DNA of 41,826 nucleotides from the NCBI GenBank assembly GCA_002358855.1, contig DEPQ01000088.1, forward strand, positions 32,851 to 74,676, written 5' to 3'. Numbering within the stretch: position 1 is the stretch's first letter; the number at the start of each line of letters is the position of its first letter. The notes beneath the pieces were generated by a model. It was not told the origin of the DNA. It searched no databases and saw only the letters and a program-made list of their open reading frames with translations. Shown one piece after another: positions 26,141 through 35,500 of the stretch. The DNA is from Bacteroidales bacterium UBA3388 (GTDB lineage: Bacteria; Bacteroidota; Bacteroidia; Bacteroidales; P3). The translations under genes and the position numbers were made by a program.

Positions 26141-26172
26141 CAAAGATACAAAAAAACTTTTTTTTTTAGCAA
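26141..26172 (-). promoter_or_regulatory. Promoter of the mmdA-biotin carrier operon
   Basis: On the minus strand TTG (26170-26172), 21 bases, then TATCTTTG (26141-26148), a full -7 match. Confidence 0.55.
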
Positions 26173-26215
26173 TTCTACATTAGTAAATACATTTTTCTAT
26201 ATATTTTGTTCTATT

Positions 26216-28093
26216 TTATCTACTAATATATATAATTAAAACTGATATATCAGCAGGTGAAACACCACTTATTCTACCTGCCTGTCCAATTGTCTTAGGT
26301 CTAATTTTTGTAAGTTTTTCCCTCGCCTCAAATGATAAAGACTTTAATGCGTGATAATCAAAATCGTCTTTTATTACTAAATTCTCAAAATGAGAAAGTT
26401 TATTTACAATTTCTTCTTCTTTTTTTATGTAACTTTCATACTTAACGAGAATTTCTGCACACTCCTCTACTTGCGATTTTATTTCAAAAGGAGTTTTATC
26501 TATTTCTGTATTAAGATATGGAACATTAGTTTTTAACATATTCAAATCCACTTGCGGCCTCAAAAGCAATTGTGAAAGTTTCGTTTTTTGAGTAATTGCA
26601 GGTGTATTTATTTCTTGAAATTGTTCATTAACCTCTTCTGGCAAAGCGCTATTATTTTTAATAAAATTAACTATTCTATCAATATTTTCTTTCTTTGCCT
26701 CCATTTTCATCAATCTTTCTTTACTTGCCAATCCTATTGAATAGCCAATAGGCGTAAGTCTTTGGTCTGCATTATCTTGACGCAATAATATTCTATATTC
26801 AGCTCTTGAAGTAAACATTCTATAAGGTTCATCAACGCCCTTTGTAATCAAATCATCAATCAACACACCTATATAACTTTCTGAACGTTTTAAAATAATT
26901 GATTCCTTATCAAACAATTTCATACAAGCATTTATTCCTGCCATTAAACCTTGTGCACCTGCTTCTTCATAACCTGTTGTTCCGTTTATTTGTCCCGCAA
27001 AAAATAATCCTTGAATTAATTTTGTTTCTAAACTTGCTTTTAGTTGTGTTGGAGGGAAGTAATCATATTCTATTGCATAACCTGGTTTTTGAATTATTGC
27101 TTTTTCAAATCCAGGTATTGTTCTAAGAGCCTTATACTGCACTTCTAACGGTAAAGAAGAAGAAAAACCATTTATATAATAAAGATTTGTAAACCTCGAT
27201 TCTGGTTCAATAAAAAGTTGATGTTTATTTTTATCAGAAAATCTTTCAATCTTATCCTCAATTGATGGACAATACCTTGGACCTCGTCCTTGTATTCTTC
27301 CCTGAAACATAGGAGATTTTTCAAAACCTTCTTTTAAAATATTATGAACATCATCATTTGTATACGCAAGGTAACAACTTCTTTGTTCTAATTCTCCTTC
27401 TCTTGAATTTATGAAAGAAAATTGTTCAGGTCTTTCATCACCTTTTTGTTCTTGAAGAACTGAAAAATTAATTGAATCACCAACAACTCTCATTGGCGTT
27501 CCTGTTTTGAGTTTTTCTATTTCAAATCCTATTTCTCGCATTTTTCCAGAAAGCCCTTTTGAAGCCTCTTCTCCAATTCTACCTCCTTCAAAATTTGTTT
27601 CACCAATGTGAATTTTGCCATTTAAGAAAGTACCATTAGTCAATATTACTGCCTTAGCCTCTATCTTTAATCCAATTTTTGTAACTACACCCTCAATAGC
27701 ACCATTATTTATAATCAAATCCACAACCTCATCTTGCCACAATTGTAAATGTGAAATAGTTTCAAGATGTTGTCTCCAAGAAATTCCAAACGAAACATTA
27801 TCTACCTGGGCTCTTGGACTCCACATAGCAGGACCCTTACTTCTATTCAGCATTCTAAATTGCATCGTATTTTGGTCGGTAATTATTCCAGACATTCCGC
27901 CCAAGGCATCTATTTCTCTAACAATTTGTCCTTTGGCAACTCCGCCCATTGCAGGATTGCAGGAAAGTTGAGCAATAGCATTAAGATTTTGTGTAATAAG
28001 CAAGGTCTCTGCACCCATTAAAGCCGATGATCTCGCAGCCTCACAGCCTGCATGACCTGCTCCAACGACAATTATATCAAATCTTTGAAACAT
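26216..28093 (-). CDS. mnmG: tRNA uridine-5-carboxymethylaminomethyl(34) synthase subunit MnmG (GidA)
   Basis: 625 aa FAD protein that, with MnmE, modifies the wobble uridine of several tRNAs. The N-terminal FAD motif is VVGAGHAGCEAARSSA. Also present are the NPAMGGVAKGQIVREIDALGG block, TGTFL-type LTNGTFLNGKIHIG, the GRGPRYCPSIEDK motif, FAGQINGTTGYEEAGAQGL, and the C-terminal MnmE/tRNA-binding segment ending IGQAGRISGVSPADIS. Length is normal. Its ATG follows the ybeY stop with no base between, implying coupled translation. It is the last gene of the atpB operon. Confidence 0.98.
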   Translation of the reverse strand: MFQRFDIIVVGAGHAGCEAARSSALMGAETLLITQNLNAIAQLSCNPAMGGVAKGQIVREIDALGGMSGIITDQNTMQFRMLNRSKGPAMWSPRAQVDNVSFGISWRQHLETISHLQLWQDEVVDLIINNGAIEGVVTKIGLKIEAKAVILTNGTFLNGKIHIGETNFEGGRIGEEASKGLSGKMREIGFEIEKLKTGTPMRVVGDSINFSVLQEQKGDERPEQFSFINSREGELEQRSCYLAYTNDDVHNILKEGFEKSPMFQGRIQGRGPRYCPSIEDKIERFSDKNKHQLFIEPESRFTNLYYINGFSSSLPLEVQYKALRTIPGFEKAIIQKPGYAIEYDYFPPTQLKASLETKLIQGLFFAGQINGTTGYEEAGAQGLMAGINACMKLFDKESIILKRSESYIGVLIDDLITKGVDEPYRMFTSRAEYRILLRQDNADQRLTPIGYSIGLASKERLMKMEAKKENIDRIVNFIKNNSALPEEVNEQFQEINTPAITQKTKLSQLLLRPQVDLNMLKTNVPYLNTEIDKTPFEIKSQVEECAEILVKYESYIKKEEEIVNKLSHFENLVIKDDFDYHALKSLSFEAREKLTKIRPKTIGQAGRISGVSPADISVLIIYISR

Positions 28094-28525
28094 TTATTTT
28101 TCTTTTATAAAAGTTGAAAGTACAGACAAGCACTCATCTTCTAATTTTCTCATATTTTCACTTTCTGTCTCCGTCTTGTCTTTATTCCCTAAAAGGTGTA
28201 AAATCCCGTGAATAATAACTCTATGCAATTCTTCTTGATATGCAACTCCTAAAATTTTGGCATTGTCCTTTATTCTATCAATAGAAATAAACATATCACC
28301 AGAAACAACATCTGTCTCAGAATAGTCAAAAGTTATTATATCAGTATAATAATCGTGATTTAAAAATTCTTTATTGATTTCTAATAATTGTTCATCTGAA
28401 CAAAAGATGTAGGCAATTTCTCCTACCTTTTTATTATTGTTTTCAATTACTAATTTTATCCATTGTTTTAAAATGGTTCTATTTTTTAGAGTACAAGTTG
28501 TTTGAAATGCAAAACTAATTCCCAT
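28094..28525 (-). CDS. ybeY: Endoribonuclease YbeY (rRNA maturation)
   Basis: 143 aa zinc-dependent RNase needed for 16S rRNA 3'-end maturation and ribosome quality control. The family block DYYTDIITFDY is followed by the metal motif HGILHLLGNKDK with H106 and H110. The third histidine of the E. coli motif (GYDH) is replaced by D116; from memory this is usual in Bacteroidota, where the motif reads HLxGYKDK, so it need not mean loss of activity. The gene lies 9 bases after the small GHKL-like gene and abuts mnmG. Confidence 0.93.
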   Translation of the reverse strand: MGISFAFQTTCTLKNRTILKQWIKLVIENNNKKVGEIAYIFCSDEQLLEINKEFLNHDYYTDIITFDYSETDVVSGDMFISIDRIKDNAKILGVAYQEELHRVIIHGILHLLGNKDKTETESENMRKLEDECLSVLSTFIKEK

Positions 28526-28534
28526 AAGATACTA

Positions 28535-29002
28535 TTATATGTTTTTAAGTATTCTATTTGAATTGTATTCTTTGATTTTTTCTTGTCTTTGTAATAACAA
28601 TTCTTGTGCTATTCCATTTACAAAAAACAAAAGCTCAATTTTTTTCCCATCTTCAGAGACAATAACTCTGTCGCTAAGCTTTGAAATCAATAAAACATCA
28701 ATATCAAATTCTGAATCTAAATCTTTGTCTTCGTTAAAAACAATATTAGAAAATATTTCATCACTACACTCTATCGAAAAACTAACTCCTCCTACACATT
28801 GTTCAAAATAAAATACAATCTCTCTATTTTCAATATTATTTTCATAGAAATAGTTTATTAACTCTAAGGTTTTTTCTAATGAAAATGAGATTGCTCCATA
28901 ATAACTATTTATATTCTGCTCTTGGCAAATGTTTTCAACAAAATTATTTATCTTATAAGATTGAGTTAATGCAACTCTATTCTTATATTTGCTTGTATCC
29001 AT
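28535..29002 (-). CDS. Small protein resembling a degenerate GHKL (anti-sigma type) ATPase fold
   Basis: 155 aa, soluble, no signal peptide. The order helix SFSLEKTLELINYFYEN, strand IVFYFEQCVGGVSFSIECSD, then DIDVLLISKLSDRVIVSEDGKKIELLFFV parallels anti-sigma-factor HATPase domains (the helix with E..N, then strands, then GLGL-x-LI-x-LxD and a final strand). However, the N-box asparagine and the glycine-rich ATP-lid motifs are missing, so ATP binding is doubtful. Family placement is an inference from pattern. Its start overlaps the stop of the DUF4175 gene by one base (TAATG), so it is translationally coupled and may partner with that protein. Confidence 0.55.
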   Translation of the reverse strand: MDTSKYKNRVALTQSYKINNFVENICQEQNINSYYGAISFSLEKTLELINYFYENNIENREIVFYFEQCVGGVSFSIECSDEIFSNIVFNEDKDLDSEFDIDVLLISKLSDRVIVSEDGKKIELLFFVNGIAQELLLQRQEKIKEYNSNRILKNI

Positions 29003-32000
29003 TACTTATTTTGTGTTTTATTTTCCAAATTATAAAAATACCTGTTTACTTTTTCTTTATAAAAAGGAGAATACATCGGCTGAACTTGCTTAAATAACTC
29101 GACTTCTTTTTCTTCTATTTTCTTAAATTCTAAAAAGTCTTTATTATCAATATTTATTTTATCTTTTCCAACCTTTGATTCTCTTTTATTATCTTTTTCT
29201 TGTTTCTTTTCTGCTTTTTCGTGTTCTAGTAACCGAGTTAATATTTTCGCTTGTCGATTTATCGTATTACGACTTATTCTCTTGTTTACGATATCTTTTT
29301 CTGTTTGTTCCATTTGTTTAGAAATTTCATTAAGAATTTTTGATGGTTTACCACTTTCAGCTTTCATTCTTTCGGCTTCTTTTTGTACCATCTTTCTTAT
29401 CATTTCTTGTTGTGCAACAGCCTTCGCCAAAGATTCATTTAATTTTGCGTTTTCACCTATTTTCTTCTTGCCCTGCTCCTGTCCTTGTTCTAATTCTTTC
29501 TTTAATCTTTCTAATTCTCTATTTAAACTTTCTTGAAGGTCTTTTAAACTTTGTTGAGATTGCTTATTTTGCTGTGAAGATGAAGAAGGGTTATTACATT
29601 GTTGAGAAGAATTTGACTTGTTACTATTTGATTGTTGTTGATTCTTCATATTTTCCAAGCTTTCTCTCAACATCAACGCTAAATTATTCATTGATGACAT
29701 CGCATATTGTTGCCAAGAAAGTACAGAATTATTTTTGTAATTTGAATAATGAGCTTGATTATATTGAAGCAATGTTGATATTGATTTTTCTATGAAATCT
29801 TCCACCTTATTCAACTCTTGATTTATCAAATAACCTATTTGTGGTTGTCTTTTGCTAATTGCAAATAACGTATCAGAAATCGGTTGCATTTTTTCTTTTA
29901 AGTGATATTGTTGTTTAATGATTTCTTGATACAAAGGATCTGACACCTTTGTTTTTTTTATGTTATTCATCAAATCCTCTTGGTCTTTTGATATTTTAAC
30001 AAGGTTTTTTAATATTTGCCTTACTTGTTCTATATCTTCACCTAACTGATTTGACTCATTTTCTTGCTGTTGTTGTTTTATACTATTTGACATTTGTTGA
30101 ATCTGATCTGAAGCAGATTTCATTTTTTCTTTAGCCTGTTTTGACTTATTATCATTTAATTTTTCAGAGGCCTCTTTTTGATTTTTCCTTATTTCGGATT
30201 CTAATTGTTTATCTCTTTCTATCGGTTTTTGATCTTGAATTTCTTGTGATAATTTTTCAAGTTTATCTAATTTTTCTTGTTGTTGATTAAATTCTTTGCT
30301 GAGTTTTTCTTGCTTGGAAATATTTTCTTCCTTGTTTCCTTTCTTTAAATTTTCTGATAATTCGTTTTGTTCCTGTGCAAGTTTATCTAATTTTTCTGTA
30401 AGCTCGTTTGTGAGTTTTTCCATCTCCAAACGCTTATACATTTCTATGTTACGATCTAATTCTTTGGCAATATCTTCATTATTTAGTTTGATATTGTTTA
30501 GCATTTCATTGAGTTGGTTTTTATCTATCTGCTCTTTTGCAAGTTTTTCTAACTCTTCAAGAATATCTTTCATCTCTTGATTTAAGATTTTCTCAAATAA
30601 TTCCTCCAACTCTTTTTGTTTCTTTAATATATCTTCCTCTTGTTCAGTTAATTTTTCGTCTAATAGATTATTTTCCTCTAATGATTGTTTGATTTCTTCA
30701 ATTTCTTTTTTTATTTCTTCTTGTTTCATTAACAAATCTTTTATTTGTTCTTTATCTTGCCAAGAAAGATTTTGTTTATTTATTAGTTGCTTACTAATTT
30801 CGTTAATTTGATTTTTAAGATTCTTTATTTTTGACAAAGCGTCCTTTGTAGATTCTTTTATATTCTCTGAATTTTCTTCTTTTTTTGCTTCAATTTCTTC
30901 TTCAGTTGGAAGGTTTAAAGAGAAAATTTTACTTCTTGATATTTTCCCTCCATTGATTGCATCATTATCTCTTACTTCAAAATAATATTCTAACTTATCT
31001 CCTCTGTTAATTGACAAAGATGTTAAATCATAACTATAATAAAAATCTTGTGCATTATCGTTTTTGTTTACTTCAATAGCATTTACTTTTTGTAAAGTAT
31101 CATTTCCTCTTATGTGATTGATGAAAAAATTAAGCGATGTAAAGCCGTAATCATCTTTTATTTGACCTCTAAATAATATTCTATCAGGGAAAATTGTATC
31201 TTTATGCTCTACAACTGCTATTTGTGGATATAAATCTTCTACTATTTTGATAAAAACATTTAAAGTATCCGAATAAGTTGTAAATTGATTAGATGTTTTA
31301 ATGTCAAACACCATATCATTCATTACAATGTGAGAATAAGTAAACTTTCCTGATTTATCTGGCTCAAGAACTATGTTTCCATTTTGCTGAATGAAAGTTA
31401 TTTCTTTTGTATCTCTCACAAAACCTTCCCAACTTATTGAAGAGCCTTTTGGAACATAAATATCATTTAAAGATGTTACTATTGTAGGTTGTAATTTAGT
31501 GTAAGCAGGCGGAATAATCTTTGCTTTGATATTTACTAATATTGGTTTTGGTTTTACTTTTATCTCATAGGTTTTACTTTCATAACCATTAGCAGAAAAA
31601 CTCAAAGAAATATTTTTTTGAATCTGCGAAATATTATAATAAAACGCTGTTTTATTATTTTTTTTCATTGAAAAATTTTGCCCATTGATTTTTATGTTTA
31701 CCATATCTGGTAACATATTTCCTTTAACCTTTAACTCCACAAGAAAATCTTCATTTTGCAAAACTTCAAGCTCTGTATTCTGCAATAAAAACTCAAAAGG
31801 AGCAGGTTTTTCAAAGTACTGTGTATGATTGATATAGCGATATGTACTATCCTTTAAGAAATTTGGAAACAAAATAGCAATAAATAAAAACACGAAAAGA
31901 ATAGAAATTGCTATAATCCCTATCTTTTTTGTTTTCTTCTTGTCAATTGCTTTATGGAATGAAATAGGTGATAATTCTTTTGTGCGTTGGTCAATACTCG

Positions 32001-32385
32001 CAAGCAAAATCTGCGAATCACTATTTAGAGATTGTTGTTTTAATTGTAAAAGATTTAACAATTTGTCTGCAACCTCTGGAAAATGTTTGCCAATAATTTT
32101 TGCCGCATCTTCGTGTGAAATTGTTTTTCCTATATTTAGAAGTTTTGTCAAAGGATAAATTATATAGCAAACTAACAAAACAAGAGCGAACACACCATAT
32201 AAGTAAAATATAACAGTTCTTACAATTATGCTATTATATCCAAAGAACTCTATAAGCAAAAAGAAAAGTAAAAAAATTACTAAAAGAGTTATCGAATAGA
32301 ATAACCCTTTTAGTAAAATGTTTCTATAATATTTTCGGATAAATCCGTTTAATTTTTTTAACAGTAAATCGTTATTCGTGAGCAT
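29002..32385 (-). CDS. DUF4175-type large membrane-anchored coiled-coil protein
   Basis: 1127 aa. Two hydrophobic segments lie near residues 25-80 and a third near 152-172. Residues ~190-480 are a periplasmic beta-rich region. From ~500 onward there is a very long charged coiled coil (E, K, Q, L), interrupted near residues 910-945 by an S/N/Q-rich low-complexity stretch, with a charged C-terminus. This matches the DUF4175 proteins of Bacteroidota. The function is unknown; a cell-envelope scaffolding role is plausible because most of the chain should lie in the periplasm. Its ATG lies inside the last codons of atpB (14-base overlap in another frame), so translation is coupled to subunit a of ATP synthase. 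Confidence 0.8.
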   Translation of the reverse strand: MLTNNDLLLKKLNGFIRKYYRNILLKGLFYSITLLVIFLLFFLLIEFFGYNSIIVRTVIFYLYGVFALVLLVCYIIYPLTKLLNIGKTISHEDAAKIIGKHFPEVADKLLNLLQLKQQSLNSDSQILLASIDQRTKELSPISFHKAIDKKKTKKIGIIAISILFVFLFIAILFPNFLKDSTYRYINHTQYFEKPAPFEFLLQNTELEVLQNEDFLVELKVKGNMLPDMVNIKINGQNFSMKKNNKTAFYYNISQIQKNISLSFSANGYESKTYEIKVKPKPILVNIKAKIIPPAYTKLQPTIVTSLNDIYVPKGSSISWEGFVRDTKEITFIQQNGNIVLEPDKSGKFTYSHIVMNDMVFDIKTSNQFTTYSDTLNVFIKIVEDLYPQIAVVEHKDTIFPDRILFRGQIKDDYGFTSLNFFINHIRGNDTLQKVNAIEVNKNDNAQDFYYSYDLTSLSINRGDKLEYYFEVRDNDAINGGKISRSKIFSLNLPTEEEIEAKKEENSENIKESTKDALSKIKNLKNQINEISKQLINKQNLSWQDKEQIKDLLMKQEEIKKEIEEIKQSLEENNLLDEKLTEQEEDILKKQKELEELFEKILNQEMKDILEELEKLAKEQIDKNQLNEMLNNIKLNNEDIAKELDRNIEMYKRLEMEKLTNELTEKLDKLAQEQNELSENLKKGNKEENISKQEKLSKEFNQQQEKLDKLEKLSQEIQDQKPIERDKQLESEIRKNQKEASEKLNDNKSKQAKEKMKSASDQIQQMSNSIKQQQQENESNQLGEDIEQVRQILKNLVKISKDQEDLMNNIKKTKVSDPLYQEIIKQQYHLKEKMQPISDTLFAISKRQPQIGYLINQELNKVEDFIEKSISTLLQYNQAHYSNYKNNSVLSWQQYAMSSMNNLALMLRESLENMKNQQQSNSNKSNSSQQCNNPSSSSQQNKQSQQSLKDLQESLNRELERLKKELEQGQEQGKKKIGENAKLNESLAKAVAQQEMIRKMVQKEAERMKAESGKPSKILNEISKQMEQTEKDIVNKRISRNTINRQAKILTRLLEHEKAEKKQEKDNKRESKVGKDKINIDNKDFLEFKKIEEKEVELFKQVQPMYSPFYKEKVNRYFYNLENKTQNK

Positions 32386-33439
32386 GCTCTTCTGTTGCCA
32401 TGCCTATGTAAATTGCAGACAAAAGCGTAAATACGTAAGCTTGAATAAAGGCTACCAAAACTTCTAAGGCAGTCATAAACAATGCAAAGAACAATGGTAA
32501 GATAGAAGTACCATATCCTAACGCCGCACTTTGTTCTCCAAATATGAAAATAATACAAATGAAACTCAATATCATTACGTGTCCTGCTGTGATATTAGCG
32601 AACAATCGTATTGTAAGAGAAAATGGTTTTGTAAACAACCCTAAGATTTCTACAACAGGCATAATTGGCAATGGGAACTTCAACCACCAAGGCACACCTG
32701 GCATATTTACAATGTGTTTCCAATAATCCTTGTTTCCACTAACGTTTGTAATTACGAAAGTAAAGACTGCCAAACATAAAGTAACAGCGATGTTGCCTGT
32801 TATATTAGCTCCTCCTGGGAAGAAAGGGAATAATCCCAATAAGTTTGAGAAAAATATAAATAAGAAAGCTGTTAATAGATATGGTAGATACTTTCTATAT
32901 TTGTGTTCACCTATTGAAGGGAGCGCAATATCGTTTTTAATAAATGATATAAAGTATTCCACAACAGTAAGCAAACCTTTAGGAGCTTGACCCTCATTTC
33001 TCTTCGCCATTTTAGCACCTCTCAATACCAAGAAGATTATCAACCCTGTTACAATAAAAATCGCAAAAACATTTTTAGTAATAGAAAAGTCCAAAGGTTT
33101 TTTCCCCGTATATACTCCATTATCATCAACACATATTATAGAGCCTTCCAAACCTTCTCCGTCAGTTTCTGTAGCTATTTTATAACCTTTGTAAGCAGAA
33201 TGTCCGTGATGAAATTTACTTGACATAAAAACATCAATTTTTCCTTCATTTATCAAGATTATAGGTAAAGGAATAGAAGCATCAAACTCTCCATAAGTAA
33301 ATATATGCCAATAATAAGAATCCCCCAAGTGCTCCATTATGAGCTTTCCTGCATCAAATTTTTCTTCAGTTTGTTCGCTAGCAAACACGCTTCCAAAGGA
33401 AGCAAATAATAAAGTTAAAAATAAAAATATTCTTTTCAT
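32372..33439 (-). CDS. atpB: F1F0 ATP synthase subunit a
   Basis: About 356 aa. A signal-peptide-like N-terminus (MKRIFLFLTLLFASFGSVFA) precedes a soluble extension of ~110 aa, as is common for this subunit in Bacteroidota. Five or six membrane helices follow. The essential arginine lies in LTIRLFANITAGH, and GLFPFFPGGANITGNIAV and the C-terminal AFIQAYVFTLLSAIYIG block are typical. It forms the proton half-channels next to the c-ring. I take ATG 33439 (or 33442) as the start, since a GTG at 33448 would sit next to the predicted transcription start. The other F0 and F1 genes are 20 kb away; here it heads an operon with DUF4175, ybeY and mnmG. Confidence 0.96.
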   Translation of the reverse strand: MKRIFLFLTLLFASFGSVFASEQTEEKFDAGKLIMEHLGDSYYWHIFTYGEFDASIPLPIILINEGKIDVFMSSKFHHGHSAYKGYKIATETDGEGLEGSIICVDDNGVYTGKKPLDFSITKNVFAIFIVTGLIIFLVLRGAKMAKRNEGQAPKGLLTVVEYFISFIKNDIALPSIGEHKYRKYLPYLLTAFLFIFFSNLLGLFPFFPGGANITGNIAVTLCLAVFTFVITNVSGNKDYWKHIVNMPGVPWWLKFPLPIMPVVEILGLFTKPFSLTIRLFANITAGHVMILSFICIIFIFGEQSAALGYGTSILPLFFALFMTALEVLVAFIQAYVFTLLSAIYIGMATEEHAHE

Positions 33440-33459
33440 CATTACCACGATTTGAAAGG

Positions 33460-33489
33460 CAAATTTAGTAAATAATTTTCGTTATACAA
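33460..33489 (-). promoter_or_regulatory. Promoter of the atpB-DUF4175-ybeY-mnmG operon
   Basis: On the minus strand TTG (33487-33489), 19 bases, then TAAATTTG (33460-33467), a full -7 match. It predicts a leader of about 12-15 bases before the ATG at 33439/33442. Confidence 0.6.
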
Positions 33490-33559
33490 TATTTTATTTC
33501 ATATTTTTAAAAAATAAGATAAAAGCCTGCTATTTTTTAAGCATATTTTAGTTCTTATT

Positions 33560-33594
33560 TTTGATTCGCATCTAAATATTTTTCTGTAATTTTG
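33560..33594 (+). promoter_or_regulatory. Promoter of mrdA
   Basis: TTTG (33560-33563), 23 bases, then TAATTTTG (33587-33594), a full -7 match. It predicts a leader of about 22 bases before the GTG start. Confidence 0.5.
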
Positions 33595-33621
33595 CACTTA
33601 TTTTTGTAAGAAAGAATTTTT

Positions 33622-35475
33622 GTGAAAGATACTTTTTCCTCAAGACGTATTACAATCACAGCAATTTTTATTGTTGTAGGAATCATATACATAATTAGGC
33701 TTGCTCATCTTCAAATAATTGATGATCAATACGCACGTCTTGCTGACAGAAATGCTCTTAGGCATGTAACACAATACCCTTCAAGAGGACTAATATATGA
33801 TAGAAATGGCAAATTGTTAGTTTACAACGAAGCAGTTTACGATTTAATGGTTATACCTCGCCAAGTAAAGGAAATTGACACAAACGAATTTTGTTCACTT
33901 TTAAAGATTTCAAAAGAAGAATTTATCAAAAAAATGGAGAAAGCAAAAAAATATTCATCATATTCTCCATCTACATTTGAAAAACAAATATCAAAAGAAG
34001 ATTTTGCTCCACTTCAAGAAAAACTATATAAGTTTGAAGGATTTTATGCACAAAGTAGAACACTTAGATTCTACCCTGACTCTGTTGCTTGCCATATTTT
34101 AGGTTATATAGGCGAAGTAAATGAAAAAATAATTGAAGAAAATCCTTATTACAAAAAAGGAGACTATATTGGAATGAGTGGATTGGAAAAATCTTACGAA
34201 GAAATTTTGAGAGGACAAAAGGGAAGTAAAATCACATTAGTAGACGTTCATAATAGAGAAAAAGGTTCTTTTCAAGACGGAATGTACGATACATTAGCGA
34301 TTGCAGGACAAAATCTTTATAGCACAATAGATATAGAATTACAAAAGTATGCTGAAAAAATTATGGCTAACAAACGCGGTTGTATTGTTGCAATAGAACC
34401 AAGTACAGGAGAGATTCTATGTTTTGTTTCTGCCCCTTATTACAATCCGAATTTGTTAGTCGGCCGCGTAAGAGGGAAAAACTATAAAAAATTATCTGAA
34501 GACATTTCAAAACCTTTGTTTAATCGTGTTTTAATGGCAGAATATCCCCCTGGGAGTATCTTTAAAATTGCACAATCGTTAATTGCATTAGATATGGGAG
34601 TAATTACTCCTAACACAGGTTTTGGTTGTGACAAAGGATTAGTAGGTTGTCATAATCACCCTTCTGCAAGCAGTGTTAGAGAAGCCATAAAAATGTCTTG
34701 CAATCCCTATTTTTACAGAGTATTTCAAAGAGTTGTCCAACAAACAAATCCAAATACAGGAAAAATTGATAGCAAGTATGGATTAACTCAGTGGAATGAG
34801 GCCGCAAAACGAATGGGATTTGGCACAAGATTAGATATTGACTTGCCAAATGCAAGAAAAGGCTATATACCAGATACAACTTTTTACAACAAATGGTATC
34901 CAAGTGGATGGAATTTTTACACCATATATTCTAATTCAATTGGTCAAGGAGAAGTTGGAGTAATTCCGTTACAAATGGCAAACTTTGCAGCCTTGGTTGC
35001 AAATAGAGGATGGTTTATTTCTCCACATATAGTTAGAAATTTTGGAGATGAAACTCAAAAATTAAAGTACAAAAAATATTCGGAAAAGCATTATAGCATG
35101 ATTGCTTCAGATTATTGGGATATTGCAGTAGAAGGAATGTATGGAGTAGTACATGAAGGAGGAGGGACTGCAAGAAGAGCAAGAATAGAAGACATTGCTG
35201 TATGTGGGAAGACAGGAACTGCAGAAAATATAGGAGATGACCACTCTGTTTTTATCTGTTTTGCTCCTAAAAATAATCCTCAAATTGCCGTTGCAGTATA
35301 TATAGAAAACGCACAAGGTGGTGGCGGCACTTGGGCAGCACCTATTGCAAGCCTAATAGTAGAAAAACATATTAGAGGAACGGTTGAAAGAGAGGAAATG
35401 GAAAAATACTACATTGAAACAAATCCTTGTCAGCCACTTCCTTTGAAAAGAAAAATTAAAACAAAGAAAAAATAA
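33622..35475 (+). CDS. mrdA: Penicillin-binding protein 2 (peptidoglycan transpeptidase)
   Basis: 617 aa class B PBP that cross-links peptidoglycan during lateral wall growth together with RodA. One N-terminal membrane helix (residues ~9-26) precedes the dimerisation domain. The transpeptidase motifs are SIFK (S312, K315), SCN (359-361) and KTG (530-532). The start is GTG at 33622; no ATG gives the membrane anchor. The following gene is rodA, 25 bases on. The usual upstream partners mreB, mreC and mreD are absent; the upstream neighbour is the divergent atpB. Confidence 0.97.
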   Translation: MKDTFSSRRITITAIFIVVGIIYIIRLAHLQIIDDQYARLADRNALRHVTQYPSRGLIYDRNGKLLVYNEAVYDLMVIPRQVKEIDTNEFCSLLKISKEEFIKKMEKAKKYSSYSPSTFEKQISKEDFAPLQEKLYKFEGFYAQSRTLRFYPDSVACHILGYIGEVNEKIIEENPYYKKGDYIGMSGLEKSYEEILRGQKGSKITLVDVHNREKGSFQDGMYDTLAIAGQNLYSTIDIELQKYAEKIMANKRGCIVAIEPSTGEILCFVSAPYYNPNLLVGRVRGKNYKKLSEDISKPLFNRVLMAEYPPGSIFKIAQSLIALDMGVITPNTGFGCDKGLVGCHNHPSASSVREAIKMSCNPYFYRVFQRVVQQTNPNTGKIDSKYGLTQWNEAAKRMGFGTRLDIDLPNARKGYIPDTTFYNKWYPSGWNFYTIYSNSIGQGEVGVIPLQMANFAALVANRGWFISPHIVRNFGDETQKLKYKKYSEKHYSMIASDYWDIAVEGMYGVVHEGGGTARRARIEDIAVCGKTGTAENIGDDHSVFICFAPKNNPQIAVAVYIENAQGGGGTWAAPIASLIVEKHIRGTVEREEMEKYYIETNPCQPLPLKRKIKTKKK

Positions 35476-35500
35476 ATTTTTCCTTTGAATTATAAAAATA

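Noticed and set aside
28184..28219. Loss of the third zinc-ligand histidine in YbeY
   Set aside because: The HLxGxKDK form is, to my memory, the normal form in Bacteroidota, so it is not evidence of a broken enzyme.
29580..29650. Q/N/S-rich stretch in the DUF4175 gene as a possible frameshift or prion-like element
   Set aside because: The reading frame is continuous on both sides, and low-complexity stretches are common within long coiled-coil proteins.
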